A stretch of DNA of 64,000 nucleotides, taken from NCBI RefSeq assembly GCF_041911615.1, contig NZ_JAYROR010000101.1:1-64000 (forward strand), given 5' to 3'. The stretch comes from Zoogloea sp041911615 (GTDB lineage: Bacteria; Pseudomonadota; Gammaproteobacteria; Burkholderiales; Rhodocyclaceae). Numbering within the stretch: position 1 is the first letter of the stretch; each line of letters starts with the position of its first letter. This document shows positions 1 to 9,837 of this stretch, piece after piece. The translations under genes and the position numbers were made by a program. Under the pieces are notes generated by a model. It had not been told where the DNA came from, searched no databases, and saw only the letters and a list, made by a program, of their open reading frames with translations.

Positions 1-228
1 GTCGGCGCTGTCGTCGCCGGCGGCCCGGGCCGCCGCGGCCTTGGCGTCGGCGCCTTGCTCGGGCGTCGCGTCGCCCTGCATCTGGCGTTTGAGTTCGGAG
101 GCGAAACCCTGCTCGGGCGCGGACGTGCCGCCGGCGGTGTCGGGCGCGTCGGGGCGCGAGCCGGTGGCGGCTTTGGCGGGGGCGACAGGAGCGGTGTTGG
201 CGATGGGGTTCAAGGCCGGTCCGGGCAT
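1..228 (-). CDS. fliK: Flagellar hook-length control protein FliK, N-terminal part (runs off window)
   Basis: Only the first 76 codons are present; the rest lies outside the window. The visible part is rich in Ala, Pro, Gly, Asp and Gln and has no fold I recognise, as expected for the poorly conserved N-terminus of FliK. FliK is the secreted ruler that sets hook length and switches the flagellar export apparatus from hook to filament substrates. The identification rests mainly on position: it directly follows fliJ on the same strand, the usual end of the fliFGHIJK operon. The start ATG at 228 is 73 bases after the fliJ stop. Confidence 0.7.
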   Translation of the reverse strand, partial: MPGPALNPIANTAPVAPAKAATGSRPDAPDTAGGTSAPEQGFASELKRQMQGDATPEQGADAKAAAARAAGDDSAD

Positions 229-300
229 GATGGGAGTCCTGGTGAGGATGCAGACGTCCGTCACTCAGCAATCCACGTGCCAGGCCGGGCCCGGCGACGC

Positions 301-750
301 TCATTCCTCGTCGTTGCGATCGCGGAATTGCTTGGCGGCGTGTTCGTCGGTGAGCCGTTGCTCCTGCTTGGCTTCCTTGCGGGCTTGCTCGGCCTGGTAG
401 CGGTGGGAGAGGGTGTCGAAGGCCTTCACCTTGTTCCGCTCATCCACCCAGGCCTGCTGGCCGCGCTCGGTCCGCTGCTTGGAGTCGGAGACCACCTTCT
501 GTTGCTGGGCGATCGCATCATCGAGCTTGCCGAGGAAGGCGCTGTAATTGCGCCAGGCGTCGGGGCCGATGCCGTTGCGGGCCGCTTCGAGGAAGCGGGC
601 CTGGTATTCGTTGCGATAGTCGACCAGCAGCGAGAGTTTTTCCTCCACGGCGCGCTCGCTCGCAATCAGCTCGCCGAGCTTGCGCGCGGCGTCGTCCATG
701 CGGCTGTTCGCCAGGTCCAGCAGGGTTTGCAGCGGGAACGGCTCAGTCAT
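301..750 (-). CDS. fliJ: Flagellar export chaperone FliJ
   Basis: A 149-residue, highly charged, almost wholly helical protein, matching the coiled-coil FliJ stalk that sits in the FliI ATPase ring and couples it to the export gate. The start chosen is the ATG at 750. An in-frame GTG two codons upstream is less likely, because AAGGA lies about 8 bases before the ATG. It follows fliI by 84 bases and precedes fliK in the normal fliHIJK order. Sequence conservation in this family is low, so gene order carries much of the call. Confidence 0.88.
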   Translation of the reverse strand: MTEPFPLQTLLDLANSRMDDAARKLGELIASERAVEEKLSLLVDYRNEYQARFLEAARNGIGPDAWRNYSAFLGKLDDAIAQQQKVVSDSKQRTERGQQAWVDERNKVKAFDTLSHRYQAEQARKEAKQEQRLTDEHAAKQFRDRNDEE

Positions 751-834
751 CTTCACGTTCCTTCGGCGTTATCGGGCGGGGGACGGAATTCTTTAGGGCC
801 GGGGCGCGATGGCCTTGCGGGGAAGGGGGGCGGG

Positions 835-2238
835 TCATGGGGTGGCTCCGAAGAGGGCGTGGAGCTTCTCGACCGCGGATTCGTAGGGTTCGCTTTCGTC
901 GATGCGCTGCTGCAGGAAGGCTTCGAGCCGCGGGTACATCGCCACGGCCTGGTCGAGCACCGGGTCGGAGCCGGCATGGTAGGCGCCGACGGCGATCAGG
1001 TCGCGGGAGCGCTGGTAGCGCGAGAACAGCTGCTTGAAGCGCCGCACCATGTCGAAGTGCTGGCTCTTGACGAGGTTGTGCATCGCGCGGGAGATCGACT
1101 GCTCGATGTCGATGGCGGGGTAGTGCCCCTGGTCGGCGAGGTTGCGCGACAGCACGATGTGGCCGTCGAGGATGGCCCGGGCCGAGTCGGCGATCGGGTC
1201 CTGCTGGTCGTCGCCTTCGGCGAGCACGGTGTAGAAGGCGGTGATCGAGCCGCCACCCTCGGGCCCGTTGCCGGCACGCTCCACCAGCGCCGGCAGGCGC
1301 GCGAACACCGACGGCGGGTAGCCGCGGGTGACCGGCGGTTCGCCGATGGCCAGGGCGATCTCGCGCTGGGCCATGGCGTAACGGGTGAGCGAGTCCATGA
1401 TGAGCAGCACCTGCTTGCCCTGGTCGCGGAAGTATTCGGCCACCGTGGTGGCGTAGGAGGCGCCCTGCAGGCGCATCAGCGGGCTGCAGTCGGCCGGCGC
1501 GGCGATCACCGCCGAGCGGGCCAGGCCTTCGGGGCCGAGGTTGTGCTCGATGAACTCCTTCACCTCGCGGCCCCGCTCGCCGATCAGCCCGACGACGATC
1601 ACGTCGGCGGCGGTGTAGCGGGCCATCATGCCGATGAGCACCGACTTGCCGACGCCGGAGCCGGCGAACAGGCCCATCCGCTGGCCGCGGCCGACGGTGA
1701 GCAGGCCGTTGATGGCGCGAATGCCCACGTCGAGCGACTGGCTGATGGGCGCGCGCTGCAGCGGGTTGATCGGGCGCGACTGGAGCGGACGCGAGTGGCG
1801 CACGGCGAGCGGGCCGAGTCCGTCGAGCGGGCGGCCGGCGCCGTCGACGACGCGGCCGAGCAGTTCGTCGCCCATCGGCAGGTGTTTGGCGCGGTCGGAG
1901 GCGCGACGGCGCGGTTCGATGCGCTCGCCGGCGATCAGCGGCGGCTGGGTGGCCTCGACCGGCAGCACCTGGGCGCCCGGCGCGAGGCCGAAGACGTCGT
2001 CGGTGGGCATCAGGAAGATCTTTTCGCCGTGGAAGCCGACCACCTCGGCCTCGACCGAGCTGCCGCCGGGCACCACGATGCGACAGCCCGAACCCAGCGG
2101 CAGCTTGAGGCCGGAAGCTTCCATCACGAGGCCGTTGATCCGCGTGAGGCGGCCCGACACCTGGTACGGCGGCGTGGCGCCGACCAGCTTGCGGCCGTCG
2201 GCGAGGAAGGATTTCCAGGTTTCGGTGCCGTGTTCCAT
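835..2238 (-). CDS. fliI: Flagellum-specific export ATPase FliI
   Basis: 467 residues, the normal FliI length. An N-terminal beta-barrel region is followed by an F1-beta-like catalytic domain with Walker A AGSGVGKS at about residues 192-199, then a Walker B-type hydrophobic strand ending in D (VLLIMDSLTR). It energises export of flagellar subunits at the cytoplasmic face of the basal body, with FliH and FliJ as partners. The ATG at 2238 overlaps the fliH stop by one base (TGATG), pointing to translational coupling. A longer reading from a further-upstream ATG would intrude into fliH and was not used. Confidence 0.96.
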   Translation of the reverse strand: MEHGTETWKSFLADGRKLVGATPPYQVSGRLTRINGLVMEASGLKLPLGSGCRIVVPGGSSVEAEVVGFHGEKIFLMPTDDVFGLAPGAQVLPVEATQPPLIAGERIEPRRRASDRAKHLPMGDELLGRVVDGAGRPLDGLGPLAVRHSRPLQSRPINPLQRAPISQSLDVGIRAINGLLTVGRGQRMGLFAGSGVGKSVLIGMMARYTAADVIVVGLIGERGREVKEFIEHNLGPEGLARSAVIAAPADCSPLMRLQGASYATTVAEYFRDQGKQVLLIMDSLTRYAMAQREIALAIGEPPVTRGYPPSVFARLPALVERAGNGPEGGGSITAFYTVLAEGDDQQDPIADSARAILDGHIVLSRNLADQGHYPAIDIEQSISRAMHNLVKSQHFDMVRRFKQLFSRYQRSRDLIAVGAYHAGSDPVLDQAVAMYPRLEAFLQQRIDESEPYESAVEKLHALFGATP

Positions 2239-2951
2239 CAACTGCCGTCCCCGTCCCACTGCACGTTGCGGCCGAGGTTGTCCATGATCCGCCGCCAGCG
2301 GGTCTGCAAGGTGGCGTCGATCTGGCTGCCGCCGGCGTCGATGCGCACGCCGCCGCGGGCGATGCTGCTGTCCTCCACCAGCCGATGGCCGCCGTGGGTG
2401 AGCTGCTCGCCCAGGTAGTCGCGCACCATCGCCAGATCGTCGGGGTGGAGGTGGACCATGGCGTGGGTCTGGGGGAGCTGGAGCAGGGCCTCGCGGATCA
2501 GTTCGGCCACGGATTCGGGGTGCTCGACGAGGCTGTGGCGGATCATCTGCCGGGCCACTTCGATGGCCAGCGCCAACACTTCGTCGGCGACTTCCTGGTC
2601 GAGGGTGGTGAGCGCCGTCTCGAGCCCCTGGACGAGCCCGTGAAACTGCATCGCCTCCATGCGGCCGCGGGCAGTGCCTTCCTCGTAGCCGGCGGCGTAG
2701 CCGTCCTTGCGCGCCTCGTCGTGGATGCGCTCGATGTCTTCGGCGGTGGGCAGGTGGATGTCCGGCTCGGGCAGCGGCAGCGGGGCGACGAATTCCGGTA
2801 TGGGTTCGGGCTCAGGCTCCGGCTCGGGGAGCGGGGCGGGCGGCGGCGGGGTGACGAGCACGGCCTCGGGCTCGACCGCCGCGGCGGGGCTTTCGTCGAA
2901 GGACGGCGGATTCCAGCGTCGGTAGGCGCCGGCGGCCTGATGGGGGCTCAT
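2238..2951 (-). CDS. fliH: Flagellar assembly protein FliH
   Basis: 237 residues. The N-terminal third is Pro/Glu-rich with a short PEPEPEP run. The C-terminal part is a helical and alpha/beta region typical of FliH/HrpE/YscL stator subunits, including a VARQMIRHSLVEHPE stretch. FliH binds FliI, regulates its ATPase activity and anchors it to the C-ring. It lies 15 bases downstream of fliG and overlaps fliI by one base. The proline-rich N-terminus is longer than in many homologues but is plausible as the region contacting FliN/FlhA. Confidence 0.92.
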   Translation of the reverse strand: MSPHQAAGAYRRWNPPSFDESPAAAVEPEAVLVTPPPPAPLPEPEPEPEPIPEFVAPLPLPEPDIHLPTAEDIERIHDEARKDGYAAGYEEGTARGRMEAMQFHGLVQGLETALTTLDQEVADEVLALAIEVARQMIRHSLVEHPESVAELIREALLQLPQTHAMVHLHPDDLAMVRDYLGEQLTHGGHRLVEDSSIARGGVRIDAGGSQIDATLQTRWRRIMDNLGRNVQWDGDGS

Positions 2952-2966
2952 CGCGTGGCTCCGGCG

Positions 2967-3968
2967 TTACACGAAGGCATCGTCGCCCCCGCCGCTCGAC
3001 AGGGCGATCTGGCCTTCCTCGGCCAGACGGCGGGCCGTCTTGAGTATTTCCTTCTGCTCGGCCTCGACTTCGGACAGGCGCACCGGGCCGCGGGATTCGA
3101 GATCTTCGCGGAGCATTTCGGCGGCCCGCTGGGACATGTTCTTGAAGATCTTCTCGCGCATCTCGGGCGGCGCGCCCTTGAGGGCGATGACCAGCGAATC
3201 GCTCTGCACCTCGCGCAGCAGGGTCTGGATGCCGCGGTCGTCCAGGTCCATGAGGTTCTCGAAGACGAACATCTCGTCGAGGATCTTCTGGGCGAGGTCG
3301 GGATCGTATTCCCGCACGTTGTCGAGGATCGCCGTCTCGGCGGCGGAGCCCACGAAGTTGAGGATGTCGGCGGCGTGGCGCACCCCGCCCATCGCGGTCT
3401 TCTTGATCGTGGTGGCGCCGGAGAGCATCCGGGTGAGGGCTTCGTTGAGCTCGCGCAGGGCCACCGGCTGCACGCCGTCGAGGGTGGCGATGCGCAGCAG
3501 TACGTCATTGCGCAGACGGTCGGTGAAGTTCTTGAGGATTTCGCCGGCCTGGTCGAATTCGAGGTGAACCAGGATCGTCGCGATGATCTGCGGGTGCTCG
3601 TTCTTGATGAGATCGGCGGCGGTGGCGGCGTCCATCCACTTGAGGCTTTCGATGCCGGCGGTGTCGGAGCCTTGCAGCACGCGTCCGATCAGGTGGTTGG
3701 CGCGCTCGTCGCCCAGCGCCTTGGTGAGCATGGCCTTGATGTGCTCGTGGTCGGCCTCGATGGGCGAGCCTTTCTCGGAGAAGGCGATCAGCTCGTCGAG
3801 GATGGTCTCGACCCGTTCGCGGGGCTGGGCGGGCATTCCCGCCATCGAGGCGCCGAGTTTCTGGACCTCCTTCGGGCCGAGTTGCTTGAGCACTTCGGCG
3901 GCCTCGTCGGCGCCGAGGGTCAGGAGGAGGAGGGCGCTCTTTTCGAGCCCTTCATCGTTGCTGCTCAT
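2967..3968 (-). CDS. fliG: Flagellar motor switch protein FliG
   Basis: 333 residues, the usual FliG length. The EHPQ-type signature (NEHPQIIATIL, about residues 123-133) marks the middle domain. The C-terminal torque helix region with alternating charged residues follows at about 230-290. FliG forms the rotor ring that contacts the MotA stator and mounts on FliF. Its start overlaps the 3-prime end of fliF by 17 bases, so translation of the two rotor components is probably coupled, and expression follows the fliF promoter. Confidence 0.97.
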   Translation of the reverse strand: MSSNDEGLEKSALLLLTLGADEAAEVLKQLGPKEVQKLGASMAGMPAQPRERVETILDELIAFSEKGSPIEADHEHIKAMLTKALGDERANHLIGRVLQGSDTAGIESLKWMDAATAADLIKNEHPQIIATILVHLEFDQAGEILKNFTDRLRNDVLLRIATLDGVQPVALRELNEALTRMLSGATTIKKTAMGGVRHAADILNFVGSAAETAILDNVREYDPDLAQKILDEMFVFENLMDLDDRGIQTLLREVQSDSLVIALKGAPPEMREKIFKNMSQRAAEMLREDLESRGPVRLSEVEAEQKEILKTARRLAEEGQIALSSGGGDDAFV

Positions 3969-5658
3969 TGCTTCCCATCCATTCCTTGATCAGGTTGGCG
4001 ACCATGCGCGGGTTTTCCTTGGCGAGGGCCAGCGCCTTGGCGAGCTTTTCCTCGTAGGCGAGGCGCGCGGCGGCTTCGGGCGACAGGGCCACCTCGGCGC
4101 CTTCGTCCTCTTCGCCTTCCTCGCCTTCGCCGGCCTCGCCTTCGCCCGGTTCGCGCGCTTCGGCGCCTTCTTCCTCTTCCTTGGGCTCGGGCTGCGGCAG
4201 CACCTGCTTCATCAGCGGGCGGATCACCCCGAAAGCCACGAAGGCGATCACTCCGGCGATGACCAGATACTTGATGAGTTCCTTGAACAGGGCGACATTG
4301 TCCGGGTCCTTCCAGATCGGGGTTTCGAGCAGATCCTTGTCGGAGGCGACAAAGGGGCTGCTCGCGACGCTGATGGTGTCGCCGCGGTCCTTGCTGTAGC
4401 CCACCGCCTCGCGGACCAGATCCTCGACGCGCTTGCGCTCTTCCTCGGTGAGGGGGACGGGCTTGGCGACGCCGTTCTTGTCCTTTTCTTCCTTCTGGTT
4501 GAGGGCCACCGCCACCGACAGGCGCTTGATCTGGCCGAGGGCCTTGCGGGTGTGCTGGATGGTCTTGTCCAGCTCGTAGTTGATGGTGGCGCTTTTGGTG
4601 GCGGACAGCGGCGGCTGCTGGTTGGGACCGGCGGTGCCGGGCACCGGCGGGGTGGTGAGCGGCGCGGTGGCGGGCACTGGCGGCTGGTTGGTGAGCGCGC
4701 CCGGCACGCCCTGGGCGGCCTGCTCGCGGGTGGTGCTCTCGTTGCTCTGCTGGCTGCGGATCGCCTGATCGGGCGACGGGTTGGGGCGATAGGTCTCGGC
4801 GGTCTGCTCGGTGACGTTGAAATCCACGTCGGCCGACACCTGGGCGCGGAAGTTGCCCTTGCCGAACAGCGGCGTGAGGATCGCGTTGATGCGCTCGATG
4901 TAGCCTTCCTCGAGCTCGCGGGTGTACTTGATCTGGGTGGCGTCGAGGTTGGTGCGCAGCGGATCGGGCTTCTTGGTGAGCAGGGTACCGTCCTGATCGA
5001 TCACGCTCACGTTGTCGTTGGTGAGGTTGGGCACGCTGGAGGCGATCAGGTGCACGATGCCGGCGATCTGGCCCGGGTCGAGGGCACGGCCGGTGTGCAG
5101 GTTGACCATCACCGAGGCGGTGGGCTTTTGCTCGTCGCGCAGGAACGCGGTCTGCTTGGGGATCGCCAGATGCACGCGGGCGCCAGCCACGCTGGCGATG
5201 GACGAGATGGTGCGCGACAGCTCGCCTTCGAGGGCGCGCTGGTAATTGATCTGTTCGTGGAACTGGGACAGGCCGAGCTTCTGGGTTTCCATCAGCTCGA
5301 AGCCCACCAGCCCCCCCTTCGGGATGCCTTGCGCCGCGAGGCGCAGGCGCAGGTCGTGCACCTGCACGGCGGGCACGAGGATGGCGTTGCCGTTGTCGGA
5401 GAACTTGTACGGCACGTTCTGCTGCTGCAGCGAGGCGACGACGGCGCCGCCGTCCTTCTCGGCCAGGTTGGAGAACAGCACGGCGTAGTCCGGCTGGCGG
5501 CTCCACAGCACCACGCCGACGATCAACGCGATCGCGAAGGCCAGGGCCGCGCCCGCGGCGAGCTTCTGGCGCTGCGACAGATTGCGGATGTTCTCCAGCA
5601 CCTGGTTGAGTGGCGAGGCCGGCGGCGACGGAGCAACGGCGGCGTCTTCTGCTGCCAT
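3952..5658 (-). CDS. fliF: Flagellar MS-ring protein FliF
   Basis: 568 residues with two membrane segments (about 33-52 and 462-482) flanking a large periplasmic region with the ring-building motifs. A Pro/Thr-rich stretch around residues 320-350 is the expected disordered loop. The cytoplasmic tail has an acidic run (about residues 490-525, mostly Glu/Gly) before the conserved FliG-binding end that finishes in LIKEWMGSNEQQR. It forms the membrane ring on which the whole basal body is built. It is the first gene of fliFGHIJK and is transcribed divergently from the fleS-like kinase. Confidence 0.97.
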   Translation of the reverse strand: MAAEDAAVAPSPPASPLNQVLENIRNLSQRQKLAAGAALAFAIALIVGVVLWSRQPDYAVLFSNLAEKDGGAVVASLQQQNVPYKFSDNGNAILVPAVQVHDLRLRLAAQGIPKGGLVGFELMETQKLGLSQFHEQINYQRALEGELSRTISSIASVAGARVHLAIPKQTAFLRDEQKPTASVMVNLHTGRALDPGQIAGIVHLIASSVPNLTNDNVSVIDQDGTLLTKKPDPLRTNLDATQIKYTRELEEGYIERINAILTPLFGKGNFRAQVSADVDFNVTEQTAETYRPNPSPDQAIRSQQSNESTTREQAAQGVPGALTNQPPVPATAPLTTPPVPGTAGPNQQPPLSATKSATINYELDKTIQHTRKALGQIKRLSVAVALNQKEEKDKNGVAKPVPLTEEERKRVEDLVREAVGYSKDRGDTISVASSPFVASDKDLLETPIWKDPDNVALFKELIKYLVIAGVIAFVAFGVIRPLMKQVLPQPEPKEEEEGAEAREPGEGEAGEGEEGEEDEGAEVALSPEAAARLAYEEKLAKALALAKENPRMVANLIKEWMGSNEQQR

Positions 5659-5737
5659 GGAAACATTCCCCTCTTACGGATGCTCGCATTCTGGGCGAGC
5701 CGCAAGCGGATCAAGGGCGGGATTAGCAGCACTTTTT

Positions 5738-5751
5738 GCCGCCTTTTTGCC
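5738..5751 (-). promoter_or_regulatory. Weak candidate -24/-12 (sigma-54) element upstream of fliF
   Basis: On the minus strand a GG and a GC dinucleotide are separated by exactly 10 bases (GGCAAAAAGGCGGC), about 80 bases upstream of the fliF start. The -24 box has only part of TGGCAC, and the -12 box has CG where TT is usual. Sigma-54 control of fliF would fit the adjacent sigma-54 activator, but the match is poor next to the fliE promoter. Confidence 0.25.
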
Positions 5752-5812
5752 GGCTCGGCTTGCCGCCGGCAGGCCTAAGCTGCGAACCGGTGAATTTCGC
5801 CCCGATGCCTCC

Positions 5813-6916
5813 ATGAACCTGCCCGCCACCGAAGACCGTCTCGACGCCCGCCAGCTGGCCGAAGCCTTTCGCCAGTTCAGCGAGGCGTCCGAGGCCCTGA
5901 CCGGCGCCTACGCCGGCCTGCAGACCCAGGTCGGCCAGCTCACCGAGCGGCTCAGCGTGCTGATGGGCGCGCTGCCGGCGGGTGTCGTCGTGCTCGACCG
6001 GGAGGGGCGCGTGATGCAGGCCAACCGGGCGGTGGAGGCCATGTTCGGTGCGCCCCTGGCGGGCGTCGACTGGGCCGCGTTCTCGGCCGCGCGCCTCGCC
6101 GCCACCGAGACCCCGGGCGAGTGGCAGGTGGACGCCGCCGGCGAGGCGCGCCGCGTGACCCGCGTCGACGCCGCCCTCGAATCCGGCGACGGCCACATCG
6201 TGCTGCTCAGCGACGTCACCGACGCCCATCGCATGCGTCTGGCCGCCGAGCGCAACGAACGCCTCGCCGCGATGGGCGAGATGGTGGCCGGTCTGGCCCA
6301 CCAGCTGCGCACGCCCCTGGCCGCCGCGCTGCTCTACACCGCGACCCTGGTTCAGCAGGAAATGGGGCCGGCCGATCGCGAGCGCATCGGCAACCGCGCC
6401 ATCGAGCGCCTGCGCCACCTCGAAAAGCTGATCCGCGACATGCTGTTGTTCGCCCGCGGCGAAACCCTCGGTCGCGAGCCCTTCGGCATCTGCGAGCTGG
6501 TGGCCGAACTCACCCAGACCCTCGACCCCCTGGCCCGCGCCAAGGGCATTCAGCTGGACTCCGCCTGCGCCTGTGGCGACACCGTGGTCGTCGGCGACCG
6601 CAAGGCGATTGCGGGGGCGCTGACCAACCTCCTCGAGAACGCCGTGCAGGCGCTCGAAGCCGGCGGAAAGATCCAGTTCGACGCGGCGCCCGATGGCGCC
6701 GTGGTGCGCTTTACGGTTGCCGACAACGGCCGCGGCATCGAGCCGGCCCTTCAGTCGCGGCTCTTCGAGCCGTTCTTTACCACTCGGCCCGATGGAACCG
6801 GATTGGGCCTGGCAATCGCGCGGGGCGTCGCCCGGGCCCACGGGGGCGACATCGGCATCGCGTCCGAACCCGGTCACGGCACGGTTTTTTCGCTGACCCT
6901 CGCCATGGGCGCCTGA
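5813..6916 (+). CDS. fleS: Flagellar-regulatory sensor histidine kinase (FleS/FlrB-like)
   Basis: 367 residues, soluble. An N-terminal coiled helix (about 1-50) is followed by a PAS domain (about 53-140). The phospho-acceptor domain has His163 in LAHQLRTPLA, and the ATPase domain has NLLENAVQ, DNGRGIEPA and GTGLGLAIARG. It is expected to phosphorylate the downstream FleR-like activator and so set expression of middle flagellar genes. No membrane segment is seen, matching FleS/FlrB. The ATG at 5813 is chosen because the upstream extension of the frame runs back into fliF. It is separated from fleR by 33 bases. Confidence 0.9.
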   Translation: MNLPATEDRLDARQLAEAFRQFSEASEALTGAYAGLQTQVGQLTERLSVLMGALPAGVVVLDREGRVMQANRAVEAMFGAPLAGVDWAAFSAARLAATETPGEWQVDAAGEARRVTRVDAALESGDGHIVLLSDVTDAHRMRLAAERNERLAAMGEMVAGLAHQLRTPLAAALLYTATLVQQEMGPADRERIGNRAIERLRHLEKLIRDMLLFARGETLGREPFGICELVAELTQTLDPLARAKGIQLDSACACGDTVVVGDRKAIAGALTNLLENAVQALEAGGKIQFDAAPDGAVVRFTVADNGRGIEPALQSRLFEPFFTTRPDGTGLGLAIARGVARAHGGDIGIASEPGHGTVFSLTLAMGA

Positions 6917-6949
6917 CGCCCGGTTGCATCCCGTTTTTGAGAGATGTCC

Positions 6950-8347
<1,398 letters not shown>

Positions 8348-8364
8348 AGTGTCATCCTGCCGCT

Positions 8365-8380
8365 TGGCACGCGGCTTGCT
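8365..8380 (+). promoter_or_regulatory. Sigma-54 (-24/-12) promoter of fliE
   Basis: TGGCACGCGGCTTGCT matches the consensus TGGCAC-N5-TTGC in every fixed position. The -12 GC pair places transcription start near 8390, about 20 bases upstream of the fliE ATG. The sigma-54 activator gene ends just before it. Confidence 0.92.
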
Positions 8381-8410
8381 CTGCTATAGTGGAGAAAAAG
8401 GAGCAGGATC

Positions 8411-8731
8411 ATGGATACCCGCGGAATCGATCAGATGTTGTCCGAGCTTCGCGCCACGTCGCAGGTGGCGTCGGGCAAGCCGGCCCAGGCCGCAAAGGCC
8501 GAGGGCCAGGTGGATTTCGGCCAGGTTCTGCAGGGCGCCATCGAACAGGTGAGTTCGGCCCAGATGCAGGCCCAGGAAATGGCCAAGGGCTTCTCGTCGG
8601 GCGACCCCAACGTCAATCTTCAGGACGTGATGGTGAATCTGCAGAAAGCCAACCTGTCGTTCCAGCAGATGGTGCAGGTGCGCAACAAGCTCGTCACCGC
8701 CTACCAGGACATCATGAACATGTCCGTCTGA
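8411..8731 (+). CDS. fliE: Flagellar hook-basal body protein FliE
   Basis: 106 residues, the normal length. The conserved C-terminal helical half reads NVNLQDVMVNLQKANLSFQQ then MVQVRNKLVTAYQDIMNM, diagnostic of FliE. FliE joins the MS ring to the proximal rod and is the first protein exported by the flagellar apparatus. AAGGAG lies about 9 bases before the ATG. The gene has its own sigma-54 promoter and appears monocistronic, since a strong terminator follows about 140 bases after its stop. Confidence 0.96.
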   Translation: MDTRGIDQMLSELRATSQVASGKPAQAAKAEGQVDFGQVLQGAIEQVSSAQMQAQEMAKGFSSGDPNVNLQDVMVNLQKANLSFQQMVQVRNKLVTAYQDIMNMSV

Positions 8732-8739
8732 CGGGAGAG

Positions 8740-8866
8740 GCGACCTACTGGTCGCGATTCGGTCTCGGTGGATGCCCGACGTAAGCTTGGACTTCCCCCG
8801 CGGGATCGCACCCTCGGGCAGGGCGAGACGGCTTTCTCGTTACTCTTCTGAGGACGAAGTGGTCCC
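8740..8866 (+). other. Structured 3-prime untranslated region after fliE (possible RNA element)
   Basis: No gene is seen here, but pairing is dense. A hairpin with stem GCGACC/GGTCGC and loop TACT occupies 8740-8755. Two nested stems follow: GTCTCG (8762-8767) with CGAGAC (8824-8829), enclosing TGCCCGA (8773-8779) with TCGGGCA (8814-8820). The stretch ends at the terminator 8867-8894. This could be a processed 3-prime UTR RNA or a known class I do not recognise; it does not match the c-di-GMP riboswitch consensus. Confidence 0.4.
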
Positions 8867-8894
8867 AAAAAAACCGGCAACTGCCGGTTTTTTG
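8867..8894. terminator. Bidirectional rho-independent terminator between fliE and ycgR
   Basis: ACCGGCA/TGCCGGT stem flanked by A7 on one side and T6 on the other, so it can end both the fliE transcript and the convergent PilZ gene. Confidence 0.9.
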
Positions 8895-8908
8895 CTTTTG
8901 GGCGGGAT

Positions 8909-9673
8909 TCAGCGGGTTCGCTCGCGGGCGTTGCGTTCGCGTTCGGCTTTCAAGATGTAGCGCTGGATCGTCGAGGCCATGCTGCTCGAAAGGTCGATGA
9001 ATTCGCAGCCGGCGCGCAGCATCACGCTACCGTCGCGGTTGGTGATGCGGAACAGGTTGCGGACGCGCAGCGAGGTGGTGATGGGGCCGCTTTCCGGGAG
9101 CATCAGGCGGCAGTCGGCAAAGATCCGGTCGGGCTCGAAGCTCGGGTCGCCGGGCGGCACGAGCAGGGCGAGGCCGCCGCCACTGATGTCGAGCACGGTG
9201 GCTTCCACCGAGATCATGCGCTGCTCGCCGTCGCGGGTCACCGGGATCAGGCAGCTGAGGTTGTGCGGGTTGGTGGCGATCAGGCGATAGTATTCGCGGC
9301 GCTGCAGGCGCAACAGGACGTCGGGTAGCGCGCAGCGGAAGGCGGCATGGCCGGCGTGGGTGATGCGTACCAGCCCGCGGGCCGCGAACTGGATCTTGAT
9401 CTTGTCGAGCTGCGTGACGCAGATCAGCTGGTCGGCGGCTTCGACGCGGCGGTTGATCGCGTCGTCGGTGGCCGCGTCGAGAATGAGGTAGCCGTTGTCG
9501 GCGTCGATTTCGAGCAGCGCAGTGAGAAAGGAGTCGGCGCTGGCGTCGATGAAGGCGCTGATCATCGCCCGCTTCTGCACCAGGTGGCGCAGGTTGAAGA
9601 GGATGTCGGTCTTTCCGCGCAGCAGATAGCGGGAGTGGTCGTCGGCCTGCAGGAGTTCGAACTTGAGCGGCAT
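8909..9673 (-). CDS. ycgR: PilZ-domain flagellar brake protein, YcgR-like
   Basis: 254 residues from the chosen ATG (20 more if an upstream in-frame ATG at 9733 is used). The N-terminal half fits the YcgR-N beta domain. The C-terminal PilZ domain carries the c-di-GMP-binding arginines in RREYYR (about 122-127) and the D-x-S-G-G-G motif in DISGGGLAL. YcgR-type proteins bind c-di-GMP and slow the flagellar motor through FliG/MotA. It sits convergent to fliE, and a GGDEF protein is encoded further along the window. Neither start has a strong ribosome site. Confidence 0.87.
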   Translation of the reverse strand: MPLKFELLQADDHSRYLLRGKTDILFNLRHLVQKRAMISAFIDASADSFLTALLEIDADNGYLILDAATDDAINRRVEAADQLICVTQLDKIKIQFAARGLVRITHAGHAAFRCALPDVLLRLQRREYYRLIATNPHNLSCLIPVTRDGEQRMISVEATVLDISGGGLALLVPPGDPSFEPDRIFADCRLMLPESGPITTSLRVRNLFRITNRDGSVMLRAGCEFIDLSSSMASTIQRYILKAERERNARERTR

Positions 9674-9789
9674 GGTGGGCGAGTGGCGTCCGAGGTCGGA
9701 GGATGGGCCGATTTTATCAGCCCGCACGGTCATCCCGCTGTCACAGCAAGAGCTGTGCCCACTCAGTCCGTTGATCTCTGAATAAAGAC

Positions 9790-9815
9790 GCGGGGGACGG
9801 CGAACCGTCCCCCGC
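9790..9815 (-). terminator. Terminator hairpin downstream of phoU
   Basis: Perfect 11-bp GC-rich stem with a four-base loop (CGAA on the + strand), followed on the minus strand by GTCTTTATT. The T tract is short, so termination may be partial. Confidence 0.6.
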
Positions 9816-9837
9816 GGCGATCAAGCCCGGATCGGGA

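Noticed and set aside
55..2418. 787-codon plus-strand open frame across the fli genes
   Set aside because: Composition (Gly/Arg/Val/Ala/Leu only) and antisense position to fliJ, fliI and fliH mark it as a shadow frame.
5659..5812. Sigma-54 promoter for the fleS-like kinase on the plus strand
   Set aside because: No GG-N10-GC pair with acceptable boxes was found in the 154-base divergent region in that orientation.
8848..8860. CUGAGGAC-GAAG resembling a hammerhead ribozyme core
   Set aside because: No stem II between the two conserved segments and no cleavage-site partner; the match is short and accidental.
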